Below, in pieces: positions 24,453 through 37,389 of a DNA stretch of 64,000 nucleotides. Position numbers and translations under genes: made by a program. The notes under the pieces are model-generated. The model did no database searches. It saw only the letters and a list, made by a program, of their open reading frames with translations, and was not told the origin of the DNA. How positions within the stretch are numbered: the first letter of the stretch is position 1; every line of letters starts with the position of its first letter. Source of the DNA: Carettochelys insculpta (taxonomy: Eukaryota > Chordata > Testudines > Carettochelyidae); contig NC_134138.1 of assembly GCF_033958435.1 (NCBI RefSeq), positions 266,825,798 through 266,889,797 on the forward strand, written 5' to 3'.

Positions 24453-25790
24453 GTTGGTCCTAACTATAAAGAGAACACGTAGTTCAAACAAACTTATGCA
24501 GGTATTTAAATTAAGATAATTCCTAATCGTTTAAAATGAAATCACCCTTTAAAACTTGAAAAAGGTTTTAAAAGTAAAATTCTATACCCAGGAAACTAAC
24601 ACTTAAAAAAGTAGCACACAATTTTACATAATCAGTTCCTAACACTAGTACTTGCATTAATAATACTTCAGTGCTTTAGACAGTTATTTGTTTAGAATAC
24701 ATATCCATTTTTTAAGGGATAACAGAATTACTGGACAACAAGCATCATCACTACAAGATATAGTGCAAGCTTTCCTTGGAAGAGACAGTGGGAGATCAGG
24801 CATCAGAGTACCTGAAAGTTTGTTTTTATTTTTTTAAATCTCCCTCATTAATCTGTTTCGTGCAGTGATATTAATGACACCCTTTTCTAAAATTGTAATA
24901 AAGCGATAATTGCACAGGCTTCAAAATTCTCTGGTATCCAAGATGTTCTATTATTAGGGATGTTTGTGGAAGTGCTGAAAAATTCTATGGACTAGAATGT
25001 GGCAGCACCATTTCTTGAGATTTTAAAACTATTATTAGTATTAGTAAATTAGTATTAGAGTAGTGCTTACATGTCTGAACTAAGGTAGGGGCTTCATTAC
25101 GCTGGATACTGTACTGTGTATTGTAAAAGATAGTTATAGTCAAATTGAACAAGTCAGGCAAAATGTGGGCAAAAGGGCCTGTAATTGGCCCCACTTTACA
25201 GATGGGGAGCTATGCGAGATTAAGTGGCTTGCTCAGTCACACAGGAAGTCTGTGGCAGTGCCAGGAGTTGATCCCAGAATGTTCCCACTGATGTCAGTAG
25301 GATACCTTGTCTATTTAAGTATTTTCAGAAGGCCTAAGATATTTAAACTGTCCTCTGCTATCCAAGGCTTGTTGTGATCCCCAGAGTCTGCATTGAGGAG
25401 GGCTTTTTGCTCCTTGTAGGTTTAACTATTAGTTTGTGTGGGTGGGCCAGACAAAACAGAAAACCTGGTGCTCCAGTTTGGGAGTTAGGCACAGGCCTAG
25501 CAACCCTATCCTGTAAAAACCAAAATGTCTTCTGGAAACAGTGATGGAGAAATTGACCATTACTGTATGTTATAGCCTTCTGGAGTCTATGGGCTGTATG
25601 ACTGCCAGCAGTGAAAGCTGAAAGGCAGTCACTGGTGTGAAGACTGAAGTGCTCAACAGCAAAACAAAGACCATGTTTCGGTTTGTGGAATGTGCAGACA
25701 ATGTACAAAACAAGGAAGATATCTTAGGTCACAGGAGAGATGAGACACCACAGCTTGCATATTCTGAGTTTCAGTGAGAGAGAATGAATG
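24453..25790 (+). other. Intron 10 interior, no gene seen
   Basis: AT-rich sequence between the Penelope array and the LINE relic. I see no coding similarity or repeat ends here. Confidence 0.5.
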
Positions 25791-25919
25791 GAAGATTAAC
25801 AGCAGCCTCGGGAGAAACTTTGCTGTATTCTGGATGGGATGATGGACATGACCATAAGGTTGTTGTCTTCCTTTTGAAGAAGGGATTGGAGCATTCCCTG
25901 CTTGAATGAAAGTCCAACA

Positions 25920-27560
25920 GAAGCAGATTTAGGAGAACCAAACTGACAGAGAATCACAGTAATATCACCCTGATTCAGTGCTATGCTCCAACAGATGACA
26001 GTGATGTAGAAATAAAGGATAAATTCTATTTTACATTACAGGCAGAGTTAGAGAAATTACCCCGTCACACCCTAACTATTGTCATGGGAGACCTGAATGT
26101 CAAGATCAGTAGGACAAACACAAACAGCGACAGAGGAATAAGTGTGTGTGTGTGTGTGTGTGTGAGAAAAGGGAGAGAGGCTTTTTGATTTCTGTAATAT
26201 GAATGACCGAGTCATTGGTGGAATCCTGTGTCAATGTTGTAAAAGTCATGAGCTGACATTGTTATCCAAATGGCAGACGTAAGAACCAAATTGACCATCT
26301 GATTATCTGTAGCAAACAGTGATGCTTATGGGCAGAGGTGAAAGTGAGAAAGGGTGCAGATGTTGGCAACAACCGTGACCTTGGAAAAGCCTCTATCTAG
26401 TTAAAAAGGAAAAGTGTATATCCACCAAACAAGGGACATAAAATTATGATTCTGACAAGCTAAAGTCCTCTGAAATACAGATAGCCTTTTTCCTGACGTT
26501 AAAGACAGGATTCAGACTCTTGCAGACCTTGAATGCAGATGAGGTCAACAAGAAGTGGGACAGAGTAGCTGCCATTTATAAACAGAGCAATGAAGACAAT
26601 CTAGGCTACAGGCAGAATTGAAGGAAAGTGTTAATTACACCCAGTGCTTGGAAGACCATAGGAACTAGGTGTGCCCTGAAGAAAAAAGTTTTAGACACAA
26701 AGTCCCAGAAGCTAAAGGACACAAAGACCATACACATGTATTTCACAATGAACAACAGGAGGTTAAATACATACTGAAAGCAGACAAACAACATACGAAT
26801 AGTCTGGAAACACAAGCAGGAGAAGCAACTGCTCATTGTGAACAAGGAACTGTCCACAAAATGATGTGGCTTCTCAGTGGAAAACAGCAGACACCAACAA
26901 ACATTCTCGTCAGGCCAAATAAGGCCATTTTCTGGCAACAGAAAAAGAATAATATGTGCTGGACAGAGCTTTTGAAAGAACTGCTGACCAGGGAGCCACC
27001 TAAAGAGGGCACAAACATCCAGGAGACAGAGAAAGATCTTGATACCAACGGAGACACCCCAACTAAAGAAGAGATCATTCATGCCATCAGATCCTTAAAA
27101 AATGATAAATCTCTTGGCAAGGATAGCTTGAATACAGAATTGTTTAAGGTAAACTCTGAATTAGCAGCATCTGTCCTGTTTCCTCTACTTATGTCAGTCT
27201 GGGAAAGTGAAAAAATGCCAGCAAAGTGGACCAATGAGGCTATAAGGAAGAAACCAAAGAAAGGAACACTTAATATTTTTAATAACTGGTGTGGCATCAT
27301 GCTTTTATCCATGCCAAGCAAAGTATTGTGTAAGATGATAATTCAGTATGTACCAGAGGCAGTTGATGGTTTTCTCAGAAAAGATCAAGTTGGTTTTCAG
27401 AAGGAATATTGATGCACACATCTTCACTCTAGGAATAGGTATAATAGGCAAAATGTACAGTGCTTATAATGGCAATGGCAACTCTACATAAACTGCATAG
27501 ACTTTGAGAAGGCCTTTGATAGCATTCATAGGACCAGTCTCTGGCATTGTAATGCCTACC
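25920..27560 (+). pseudogene. Decayed non-LTR retrotransposon: endonuclease and start of RT
   Basis: Broken + strand frames read an AP-endonuclease-like segment (ITVIQCYAPTDDSDVE, later TIVMGDLNVKI at about 26080-26105, and an NQIDHL-like motif near 26285). An open frame at 26669-27412 follows with the RT start (EEIIHAIRSLKNDKSLGKDS, AKWTNEAI, DGFLRKDQVGFQKEY), and then FEKAFDSIHRTSLW near 27500. This order and these motifs fit an endonuclease-RT LINE of the same broad type as the one at the window start. There are many stops and shifts, so it is old. A (GT)n run at 26142-26163 expanded inside the endonuclease part. The C-terminal end appears at 29440-29630. Confidence 0.75.
26142..26163. repeat. 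(GT)n microsatellite
   Basis: Uninterrupted GT dinucleotides, about 11 units, within the LINE relic. Confidence 0.9.
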
Positions 27561-27780
27561 CCACCTTTTATGAAAATTGGTTTATGAATACAAATTCTAA
27601 ATGCACTGATGAGAGCTATTAGTGATACTTTAGGAATTTACGGGCTTGGTGATCAAGTCAATAACTTCTGAATGGTTTTATTTTTCCTATAAGCCCAAAC
27701 TGTGGCTGGTCCTAGAAGGACACGTGGCTAGGCCATGTGATGCTGGAAACCCATTTGGGATCTGGTACTTTTCCACTCAG

Positions 27781-28305
27781 GGCCTGTCTCTATAGTAGCC
27801 CAAAACTTTGAAATGGCCATGCAAATGGCCCTTTCAAAGATTACTAATGAAGAGCTGAAATACATATTCAGTGCCTCATTAGCATGCGGGCGGCCATTGC
27901 ACTTCAAAATTGCTGCGGCTCACTGCTGCGTGGCTTGTCCAGATAGGGGTCCTATTCAGTGCCTCATTAGAATGCCGGCAGCTGCGGCACTTCAAAATTG
28001 ACGCGGCCCGCCACTGCTTGGCTCGTCCAGATGGGGCTCCTTTTCAAAAGGACACTGGCACCTTCGAAATCCCCTTATTCCTATCTGCTGTTAGGAATAA
28101 GGGGATTTCAAAGTTGCCGGGGTCCCTTCGAAAAGGAGCCCCTTCTGGATGAGCCGCGCGGCGGCAAGCCATGTCAATTTCAAAGTGCCATGACTGCCAG
28201 CATTCTAATGAGGTGCTGAATATGTATTTCAGCACTTCATTTGTAAACTTCGAAATGGCCATTTGCATGGCCATTTTGAGGTTTTGGGCTAGTGTAGACA
28301 CGGCC
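27781..28305. mobile_element. Foldback MITE with internal duplication, in LINE relic
   Basis: The arms pair over almost the whole length: GGCCTGTCTCTATAGTAGCC at the left against the complement of GGCTAGTGTAGACACGGCC at the right, with 'aaatggccatgcaaatggcc' in both. The centre is a tight hairpin (28066-28112, 'atccccttattcctatctg'). A block of about 58 bases with 'gcctcattag' is duplicated in the left arm (27872-27930 and 27960-28018). It lies between the RT part and the C-terminal part of the LINE relic. Confidence 0.75.
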
Positions 28306-28319
28306 TGAGTGGGGAAAGG

Positions 28320-29430
28320 ATTGGGCCCAAGCTAGGAGGCTGGCTAACTTGTGAAAGAGATCATTAGAACAACTGTTAGGGTAAGTATTTGCATGAAACA
28401 GCTTTCTTACGAGAATAGAATTAGCTGGTGTGTTTTGTTTATTTTGACTCTCTAACTTACTTTGATCTCTCCGTTTTCAACTGCAATCACTTAAATACTA
28501 CTTTTTATACTTAACTGAAAAACTTCTGTTGATTATCAAGCTCATTGCAAGTAATTGTTACCAGATGGTGTGGGGAGCAACCACTGTGCATCTCTCTCTT
28601 TCAGTGATGGAGAGGGCGAACTTTCAAACTTACAAACTTTCTCTGTGTAAAATTTTTTTACAGAGTAAGATGAATTTATTTTGAGTTTTTCTCCCTTTTT
28701 GGGGGTTGTGTTTCTGGGTGCCGCTAACACCCTATAGCTAACCCCTCCTAAAACTGAGCTGGTTCAGTGTCCGTGTTGCTCTACTGTGGGGTGGTTATCA
28801 CTACTATGTGCCTGGGCTGGGGAAGACCAGAGCTTCTGGCCCATCAGGACAAGATGGTGGGGGCTCTGGAGGGCAGGAAGGCAAGCTCAGTGGCATGACC
28901 AGCACACCAGGTCACAATCTGAAGAGGACCCCTGTGATCCAGTCCATCACAAGCGCATTCTGAGGGTACGTGGAATCCCTCTCTGCATCCTCACTTTACA
29001 TGCAACATAGAGCACAATAAGCACAGTTTTAAAGTAAAAAAAGGAGTGCATTAGAGGTGTGTCATGTCTGTAATCTTCAACATTGTCATCATCTGGGTAA
29101 TGCAGCATACAACAGAAGAACACCATATGCAAGAAGAAAAAAACTCAACCCGTAACCTTTAATATTGCCTCACCATCATCAGTATGGCTGGAGGGTTATG
29201 TTGTGTTTGAGGAGCTTAAATACAGTCTGAAAATAATCAAAATACAACCCCAAAACAAAACTCAAGATTTATGAGAGCTGCTTACTTTTAACTTTACTTT
29301 AAAGCACAGAGTGAGAAAATAAGACATATCCAAACTATCTTCATTCCATACAACCTGCCTTAGAAAAATCAGTCTTACCTTTTGGCCCAGAACAATTTCA
29401 AACAAAGATCTGTTGACATACAAGATACGA
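28320..29430 (+). other. Intron 10, unclassified repeat-like sequence
   Basis: Between the MITE and the LINE C-terminal relic. The part at 28680-28960 (GC-richer, 'accccctgtgatcc'-like) may be an old LTR or transposon fragment, but I see no diagnostic ends or protein. Confidence 0.35.
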
Positions 29431-29439
29431 GCACTATCA

Positions 29440-29630
29440 TTGCCAGGAGATGTTGGAGGTAGATTGGCCATGTGCTTTGGATGGAAAGTGATTCCATCAC
29501 CAGAGTGGCAATAAGATTGGATATCTGAAGGCAAGCGAAATTGAGGCCACCTGAACACAACCTGGTGAAGAGCTGTGGAAGCCAAGCTGAAAAATCTGGA
29601 AAACAGCTGGAAAACCATTGAAATACTTGA
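29440..29630 (+). pseudogene. LINE C-terminal fragment, probably the end of the relic at 25920-27560
   Basis: Frames on the + strand read a thumb-type segment related to WLGHVLRM...RVA...: 'ggtagattggccatgtgctt' gives IGHVLRM-like residues, then SITRVAIR and a run ending near GKQLEN. The same motif occurs in the LINE at the window start (LRWLGHVHRM). Heavily decayed. Confidence 0.55.
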
Positions 29631-30040
29631 CAAAAATAGATAGGAGTGAAGGATTTTTTCACTGCCCGAAATGCTAGATGTGTAATGGGAACATAATGAT
29701 GACAATAATGAAGATATTTAGATATTGGGAGAACAAAGCATTAGAAAATATACCATAGAGAACAATCCTGCATTGGTGGAACGTGGGACTGGGAAGACTA
29801 TCAGGTGACATGATAGAATTTTCAGTCTCAAATTCTTCAATATCTGTGATGCCATATAATGACTAGCTTCATATTTTGGGTGAACTTCTCCAAAGTGTAC
29901 AAGGCCTACTCATAAGTCCACCTGATAATGTGCTTGCACTTTGGGTTGGGTTTCTTCACAGAGGAGAATGTGTTCTGTAGTGTAGCATAATTACCTGGCC
30001 TGCCTAATTATTAATTGAACTATTTTCTGTATGTTTTCAG

Positions 30041-30081
30041 CGTCGCTTGCAGGAATGAAACTTGAAGAAGGGGACATTGCA
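30041..30081 (+). CDS. XYLB: XYLB exon 11
   Basis: 41 nt micro-size exon between ...atgttttcag and gtaagt. It completes an Ala codon and encodes ASLAGMKLEEGDIA, which continues the GDNPAS-LAGM catalytic segment from exon 10. It ends in phase 0. Confidence 0.95.
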
Positions 30082-30506
30082 GTAAGTCAATACACATTCA
30101 TGAAAAATGTTCACCTCGTTATGATAAAATTAGAGTAAATTACTACAGAGAATAAAATAGTAACCTGGACAATAACCTTTGGTGTTCAACTGAACCAAAA
30201 TAGAAAATGTATTGATTTTTTTTTAATATATACACTGCAGTCCAACTAATTCTCATCCAGATGCAGGATTTTAAGCCCATTTGTGCAATATTTTGGAGAT
30301 AATGCTCCAAAGTTATAAATCACTGGATCTTTTTCTCTGTCTGGAACAAACTTCGTTGGGTGATAATCCATATCAGCACTTGCTACACTAAGAATCCAGT
30401 TCAATTAATGGGTGATTTAAAACAATTAGCAGTAATAATAAGTGGGTTTAATTTAATTTCTATATTGCCTTTCTTGTGATAACTCTACAACTATTTTCTT
30501 CTGTAG

Positions 30507-30623
<117 letters not shown>

Positions 30624-31357
30624 TAATGACCTTTTATATTATTTTTGCCTTATATTTGAAGTCTATAAGATATATTTCTTGCTTCCTTTGCAAAATGATA
30701 ATGAATGAAAAGTTAAATATTATTTATGACATTTACATCAACATTGTGACATCCCCAGTATTTACTTTGGGGAGCAGGAGCTGCAAAATTGTTAGGAACA
30801 AGTTCTGGTGCCAATAGAAGGGACAGGGTTCATTTCTGTATAATTTGAGGTGGATGAACATGAAAATGAGACAATTTATTAAATTCAGAGCAATAGAAAT
30901 CATGTGTCTGATAATGGTTTGTGGGCTAGATCCTTGGCCAAAATTATGTAATCTTTGCACTAGTAGTACAAAAGGGATTTAAAGGTACCTTAAAGAGTTA
31001 TCTGGAGGTTTCTCTTTCATAGAAGGAAAGAACTACTGTTGTTCTGGGACATGCTAGATGTGTAGTTGAAACATGTAATCCTATGATATTCAGCTGCTGG
31101 AAGTGTCTAGAGGACACCTCTGTGGCTGCTCTGATCTGCTCGAGGAGATAGTTTGGCCCATAGGCAGCGACAGGCTCAAAGCAGGAGGGATGGCTTGGAG
31201 CCGTCTTTTTTTCTCTCCCATCTCAGTTGCACCAAGTTATAGTACACTGGACTCCAACTTTCAAAGCAGTCTAAGGGATTTAGATATATACTCCATTAAT
31301 GTTGATGAAAGTTGTGTGTCTAAATCTCCTAGTGTGCATCAAAATTTTCTTTAATGA

Positions 31358-31600
<243 letters not shown>

Positions 31601-31828
31601 TAGGTAATAGAAGTGAAAAATTGGCAAATGACGATAAAGACCAAGAATTAAGGAATCCAAAGTGAGTGGAAAAGGGTAAAAATGTACCAGAAATATTCTG
31701 TTTTGTTGGAAGGCCGATTTTTCATTTTAACCTTCCTCTGGAGTGGCCGCTGAAAATGAGATGTTAGTATTTCATTACCACACACAGAGGACAAAATCTT
31801 TGATCTAAAGAAAAAGTTAAAACACTTC

Positions 31829-33182
31829 GGCTGGGTCTACACATGCCCTTTCCTTTCGAAAGGGGCATGTTAATGAGCATGTTCGAAAGATGCTAATGAG
31901 ACGCTGCAATGAATATGCAGTGCCTCATTAGCATAATGGCGGCCCTGGCGATTCGAAAGTGCGGCTTTTCGAATCGTGCAACACCTGTGTGTAGCGCCCT
32001 CTAGGGTTCGGGCGGTCCTTGGGAGGAGCCTGATAGGGAAGGGTCCGAGACATTACAATCGGGATTTCCAAAGGATGATTAATACAATGAATAGAATTAC
32101 ACCCACCAAGAAAACCAGAACTCCCTAAGGGGTCTCTAGGTCCCAGTAATTATCTAAAATAGTCTAGGGGTTGGGATGGGTTATATTCATTGACCCCCTA
32201 CCCTTTATTTTAATAATAATAAAGTCTGATTCTTTAGAAATGACAACTATATTGTTTAATAAGTGAATAAACTATTTAAGATAATAAGTAGTTTACAATT
32301 CTTTATTCTTTATTACTACTTGTATTTCCCAGCTATTGAATTCTCCTTTCTATATCACTAAGTGAATTCTACGGTTAACAACTTACACTATTAGAATTAC
32401 TAAACCCTTTCTGTAACTATGAACTGAACTCTATTACATGTATACTTACAACCTTATGCTTACTAGTTCTATGCTAATTAGCAGAAACATTACGCGTTGG
32501 AATGGATTCGGTTACGAGGCCTGAGTTACGCCTGGAGTTCCAGGGGAGGTGGTCAGACAGGTGATCAGTTCTGCTTGACTGGTGCTTGGAGATACGTGCG
32601 CTGCTACCCCCTGAGCACCGGTTGGGCGGGGTCTTTTATACCCTTCCGAACCGCCCCCTCCCCTCATGGAAGTGGGGTGGTTTTGATAAGCCCATGAGGG
32701 AAACAATTTAGGTGACGTGCTGGGTTGCTACCTAAGTTTGCTTTTTTAAGGTTAGAGCCTGAGATTTAGGCGCGAGATTTTGGTGCAAATAACTTTGGTA
32801 TTCTGCCTGACAACAGGATGTGGTTTGAGGCCCAGACAGAGTGTGTGGCAATGCCTGCCTCGCGAGCATGGCCCGGCCAAATGCAGACACTTGTTTAACA
32901 TTGTGGAGACGACACCTTCCGAAACGACCCCCCCCCCCAAGTTTCGAAAGCCCTTCTTCCTATCTGGTGATTGGAAGAAGGGCTTTCGAAAACTGGGGGG
33001 GTCCTTTCAGAAGGTCCTGTTTCCGTGGGCGGCGCACGATTTGAAAAGCCGCACTTTTGAATCACCGCAGCTGCATTATGCTAATGAGGTGCTGCATATT
33101 CATTGCAACACCTCGTTAACATCTTTCGAACATGCTCATTAACATGCCCCTTTCGAAAGGAAGGGGCATGTGTAGTCCCAGC
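31829..33182. mobile_element. Foldback MITE split by an LTR insertion
   Basis: The left arm (31829-31989, GGCTGGGTCTACACATGCCC) and the right arm (about 32860-33182, complement of GGGGCATGTGTAGTCCCAGC) pair closely, including 'aaaggggcatgttaatgag', 'gctaatgagacgctgcaat' and 'gattcgaaagtgcggctttt'. The centre has a hairpin at 32938-32990 ('cgaaagcccttcttcctatc'). The left arm is cut after 'cgtgcaacacctgtg', where an LTR-like insert starts. Outer bases (TTC, ATT) do not form a clear duplication. Confidence 0.75.
31990..32815 (-). mobile_element. Solo LTR-like element inserted in the MITE
   Basis: Read on the - strand the block starts TGTTGTCAGG and ends GCGCTACA, so it has the TG...CA ends of an LTR. 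It contains a TATA box (complement of 'tcttttata', near 32632-32640) in a GC-rich promoter-like context, and AATAAAG poly(A)-type signals downstream (complement region 32215-32310). Length about 826 bp. No gag or pol is beside it, so it would be a solo LTR of an endogenous retrovirus or related LTR element. The exact right border and target duplication could not be fixed. Confidence 0.55.
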
Positions 33183-33186
33183 ATTA

Positions 33187-33444
33187 GGCTATGGCTACAC
33201 TATTGTTGCTATTTTGGGATACAAATGGCAACTCCTGGGCTAAATGCTGTGCTCAAAATAGTGCTATTTTGAGTGCAGCATTCCGTTTCCCTGCCCCTGG
33301 TCATGAGAGGGGTAGCAGAAACTTCAAAATATTCCGTTATTTCAAGCTTAGTTCAAAATAAGGTAACTTAAAATGTCTTACGCAATTTGTGTTGCACAAA
33401 TTGTGTAAGTTATTTTGAGTTACAGCTACAGTATAGGCATAGCC
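33187..33444. mobile_element. MITE with perfect TTA target duplication
   Basis: 258 bp with ends GGCTATGGCTACACTA and the complement of TACAGTATAGGCATAGCC. TTA at 33184-33186 and again at 33445-33447, the TWA duplication typical of PIF/Harbinger. The interior has short A/T inverted motifs such as 'caaaatagtgctattttga' and 'aatttgtgttgcacaaatt'. Confidence 0.8.
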
Positions 33445-33447
33445 TTA

Positions 33448-35371
33448 GAGTTTTATGTGTACTTTCTAGTTAGTGTAAATCTGTTTCATTACGGCACAAG
33501 CAGAGGAGACAATTCAGTCAAGAAAAGATGAGATATTTCAATCAGCATTAAGAAGCAGTTGTCTATATTAAAAATAAAAAAATAAAGTATTATGTCATGA
33601 CAGTTGTAGTCCTGAAATGATGTAAAAATAATGAAAATATAAAGATGAACAAACCCTAAAATAAAATGAAATTTTGAAATTCAAAAATGAAAAACTTTCA
33701 GATATTTCTTTAGCAGGACTTTTTGAAAATGTTTCTTTTTGTTCAGATTCAGGATGCAAACAGATTTTGACATATTTCAATTTCCTAAAAAACAGAAGTT
33801 CCAATTTTCAATCACTGCGGTGTTCTAGGGTGTGTCGTTGTATTGTCGCAAACTAGAGCTGTAATAGTGAGGAAGATGGAACGTCTAGGGAATTTAAAGA
33901 TTTCATAAAAATTTTCACTGAATACTAAGGACTGTATGTAAAGTTGATTAATGTGAATGGGTGTCTGAGAGTGAAATAACTAATAACCCTCAGAGTATGA
34001 TGTTTTAAATATTGAAATGCTGTGTTCTGAGCAAATCGGAGCAAGTGAACAAAGTGGTATCAATGTTACATGATTGTCATATCTAGTCGACACATAAAAT
34101 ATTTGCCAACATAGCTATATTTGTCATGAGTGTGAAATAAATCATACCTGTAACCAACATAGCTATGCTGGAAAAGCCGTTTTGTGTACACAGCTTGTTT
34201 TGGCCAAAAAATGCTGATATAATTTATTTTGTTTGGGGAAATGGCATATGTTACACTGGGAACAGAACTCTTTTGCTTGTGTAAACTTTATCTGTGCTTG
34301 ACAGGTGTGCTTGTATGGCTGTATGAGTATAGCTCTACTGGCAAAACCTTTTTAATGTAGATAAGACATCAGACCTTTTCCCAGTGTGAATCAGTGTTTC
34401 AGTACTCAGTGTCTTATTTAAGCGAATTAAAACTATTTTCCATTACTCACAGAATAAAAATAATAGTTGAAATGGTTTGTGTATTTATACTTTGCAAAAG
34501 ATCTATGCAAGAGGATGTATATTTTTCATTCTTGAATTTAACTGTCCCAGACAAGTGTGCTAGATAGTTCCTAGTGAAGTTAGTGAAAGCTGTGTTTGTG
34601 TGCATTCTAGGAAATAAGACAGGGCCTTGCTTTACTGAGCTGACCATCTAAGAGACGACTTAGACTGTCTCAGCTCTTCTTTCCTCCTTCTCATCTTTCT
34701 TAGCTCATTCATTGACAAGGGGCAACAGGTGTTTCTCACAAATTGCTTGTCACTAGCTAGACATTTCTCTCTGTTTCTTATCATTGATCTATAACTTCTG
34801 AAGCCCTGTAGTAAAGCTCTGAAATCTGATACCTAGATTCTTCCAGTTTCCCTGTGCTCCTTTTTTAGCTTCCGATCACTTATTCCCTTCTTCGCTCCCT
34901 TTCACGCTTGTCCTGTATCTACTGATACTACCTCTTAAGATTTGTTGTAATCTATATACACTAGTTGTGTATGTATGTATTTGGTTGGTAATTTGTGTTA
35001 CATAGTAAGGCTGAGTTGCTGGATTTGTATTTATTATGTGTTTATAAGTCTATTGAAGTATTAAAGGTGCCTGGAGGCAGAGATGCTTTTAAAAACATGT
35101 TCTTATAAATCAAAGGAAATAGAAATTTAATAAATGTGTGGACTGGAATTGGTCAGGAAGCATACTGTGACTTCTTTTATGCATGGAAGATGCTATACAA
35201 AATTTAAATTTATTGTGTAATAAATCAAATTACTTGGTCTTATTCTACTCTGTTACAATTCTGTACTCTTACGGGTATTATGTACATGTTGTGTGTCTAG
35301 CCATTTGCTGAAACTATTAGGTTTTTGTATTAGAAGAAAACATGACTATCTTTAATTTGCTTTGATTTAAG
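33448..35371 (+). other. Intron 13 remainder, no gene seen
   Basis: AT-rich intron. A possible transposon with weak ends lies near 34150-34360 ('catagctatgctgg' and 'tatagctctactgg'), which is not strong enough to call. Confidence 0.5.
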
Positions 35372-35445
35372 GTTTCTATTTTGAAGTGATAGAAATTACC
35401 CCTGAAGCTGTTGGGATTCACAGATTCAACAGAGACAACAAGAAG
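35372..35445 (+). CDS. XYLB: XYLB exon 14
   Basis: 74 nt between ...tgatttaag and gtagta. It encodes GFYFEVIEITPEAVGIHRFN and then RDNKK in phase 0. It is followed by the 22.0 kb intron 14, which holds most of the large mobile elements of the window. Confidence 0.95.
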
Positions 35446-36539
35446 GTAGTAATAACTTATTCAACACCTTGTAGTAAATCATGTGTTCATGACTTAAGGG
35501 AAGCTCATCTCATCAAGACCTGAGGACTTTGCTGTCTTCTGCACCTGTGATTCTTGCTTCTGGATTTCATATACTGATGTGATCCTTAGAGTGATTTTTC
35601 TGAAGGAATTTTCTGGCCTGTGGTTTGGTGGTATCCAGAGTACTGACTCTAAACCCGGGTAGCTAATTATAAGCAGGCCAACATCTATTTATTGTTATGC
35701 TCTGTTAAGAGAGGTGGAGTGCTCACTGGAAACCAAATAGTGCTAGGTTAATATGGGCTGTTTGCCAGAGCTGAGCCCAAAGGTTTGGTTTTCATATACT
35801 GGCATTCATTTTATGCGGGCACAAATACATCACTTGTCTAAGGCAGTATTTACACTATGGAAACTGTTGTGGAACAGCTGTGGTGCTGTAACTCTTCCAG
35901 CGTTAACTTTGTTGTGCAGACAGAGCATACAACAATGAACAGGATTTTTCTCTGACTGTAAAACAGGTTGATAGAAGCTATCTGCTGTTGATCTAGGTAT
36001 GTCTACACTGGGAGGTTAGGTCTGTAAAGCTATGGCACTCAGGGATATAGATTTTCACAATTCTGAGTGCTGTAACTATGTTGACCTAAATTTTGAATGC
36101 AAACCAGGCCAAAGTCCCTGATTTGCATATGCAAGCAGAAGTACATAATCTGAGTGGTGTAAACTATGGGTACAAATAATTGGTTAAGGATGAACTGAAC
36201 CCTTTGCTTAAAAAGTATCTTTCTGTGACCAGTGCCATCTACACATAAAAGTAAGGACTTTTCCTGCCTCCCTGTAGCTCTGTCCAAGTGAGCAGAAAGC
36301 TGTAATGAAATACTTGCCCAGATCAAATTGGCATGAAAATGGTATGCATTTTAAGGAAAGAAAAGATTTTTGTATCCCTTTTCTCTTTTGGGGAGTGGAT
36401 GCTTAACAGGCTTACCAGGTCTGTTTGGTACAGATACTAATGAGATTCACACAACATGATTGGAAATTGTGATTAATCATTACTGAGTGAATAGTATTTG
36501 GTGCAGTCTTTATAACTTCACCAATCTCTTAAACTCTTA

Positions 36540-36938
36540 GGCCATTTCTACACATGCCACTTTCTTCAAAAGTGGCATGCTAATAAATGGCCCGAAATAT
36601 GCTAATGAGGTGCGGATACAAATTCCCTGCACCTCCTTAGCATAAGTTCATGTGATTTGGAATCCGGAAGATGTTCTTCTGGACTCCAGAATGCGGTTTA
36701 GAAGCGCGGCCCCCGGGGGGGGGGGGGGGTCTTCCGGAGGCCCCTTCTTCCCAAAAATTTTCAGGACTTCCTTCTGGAAGATCCCCTCGCCCCCCGGGGG
36801 CCGCGCTTCTAAATGGCGTTTTGGAGTCCAGAAAAGAGTCTTCTGGACTCTAAATCACATTACGTTATGCTAATGAGGTGTGGGGAGTTTGCATCCACAG
36901 CTCATTAGCATATTTTGGGCCATTTATTTGAAACAGCC
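36540..36938. mobile_element. Foldback MITE with perfect TTA target duplication
   Basis: 399 bp. TTA at 36537-36539 and 36939-36941. Arms pair through 'ggcccgaaatatgctaatga' / 'cattagcatattttgggcc' and 'gcggcccccggggg' / 'ccccccgggggccgcg'. A G-run of 13 or more lies at about 36717-36730. The arms carry the 'gctaatgaggtg' motif shared with Harbinger copy 1. Confidence 0.85.
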
Positions 36939-37389
36939 TTATTGATTAAATGGTCACAAAGTTCATACCTACTCTTAACCAAACTATAAGCAATTATTCC
37001 ATTGCATTGAAAAGTGATACATATGGTAAATAATTTGTGAAACAACAGCTTGCCTCAGGTTTGTATCTGGCTGTTTTCTTATTTTAGTTGTCTGTCTTAT
37101 ATTGTACATAACTAAGGGAGGAAAAATTGTTTTCTTTGAATGGCCTTGTGATATGCTGGGGTAGGAAGAAAGCCTCATCTTCTTCACCATGCCTTAGATC
37201 TCGCGTTTGACAGGGGATGCAAGAGGTGCAGTCCAATTTCTAATCAACTTCTAACTCTCCCTTTGGGGACTGATATTTCCATAAGTAGAGTGCCATCTCC
37301 ATGAAAAGTGGATCCCAGAGGTAGTGCCAGAATGCTGTTTCACACAGTTTGAGTTCATCCATCCTATTCAGTGACCCCTCTGAGAATAA

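Noticed and set aside
34150..34360. Possible transposon ends 'catagctatgctgg' and 'tatagctctactgg'
   Set aside because: The pairing is weak and in the wrong relative orientation for clear inverted repeats, with no target duplication.
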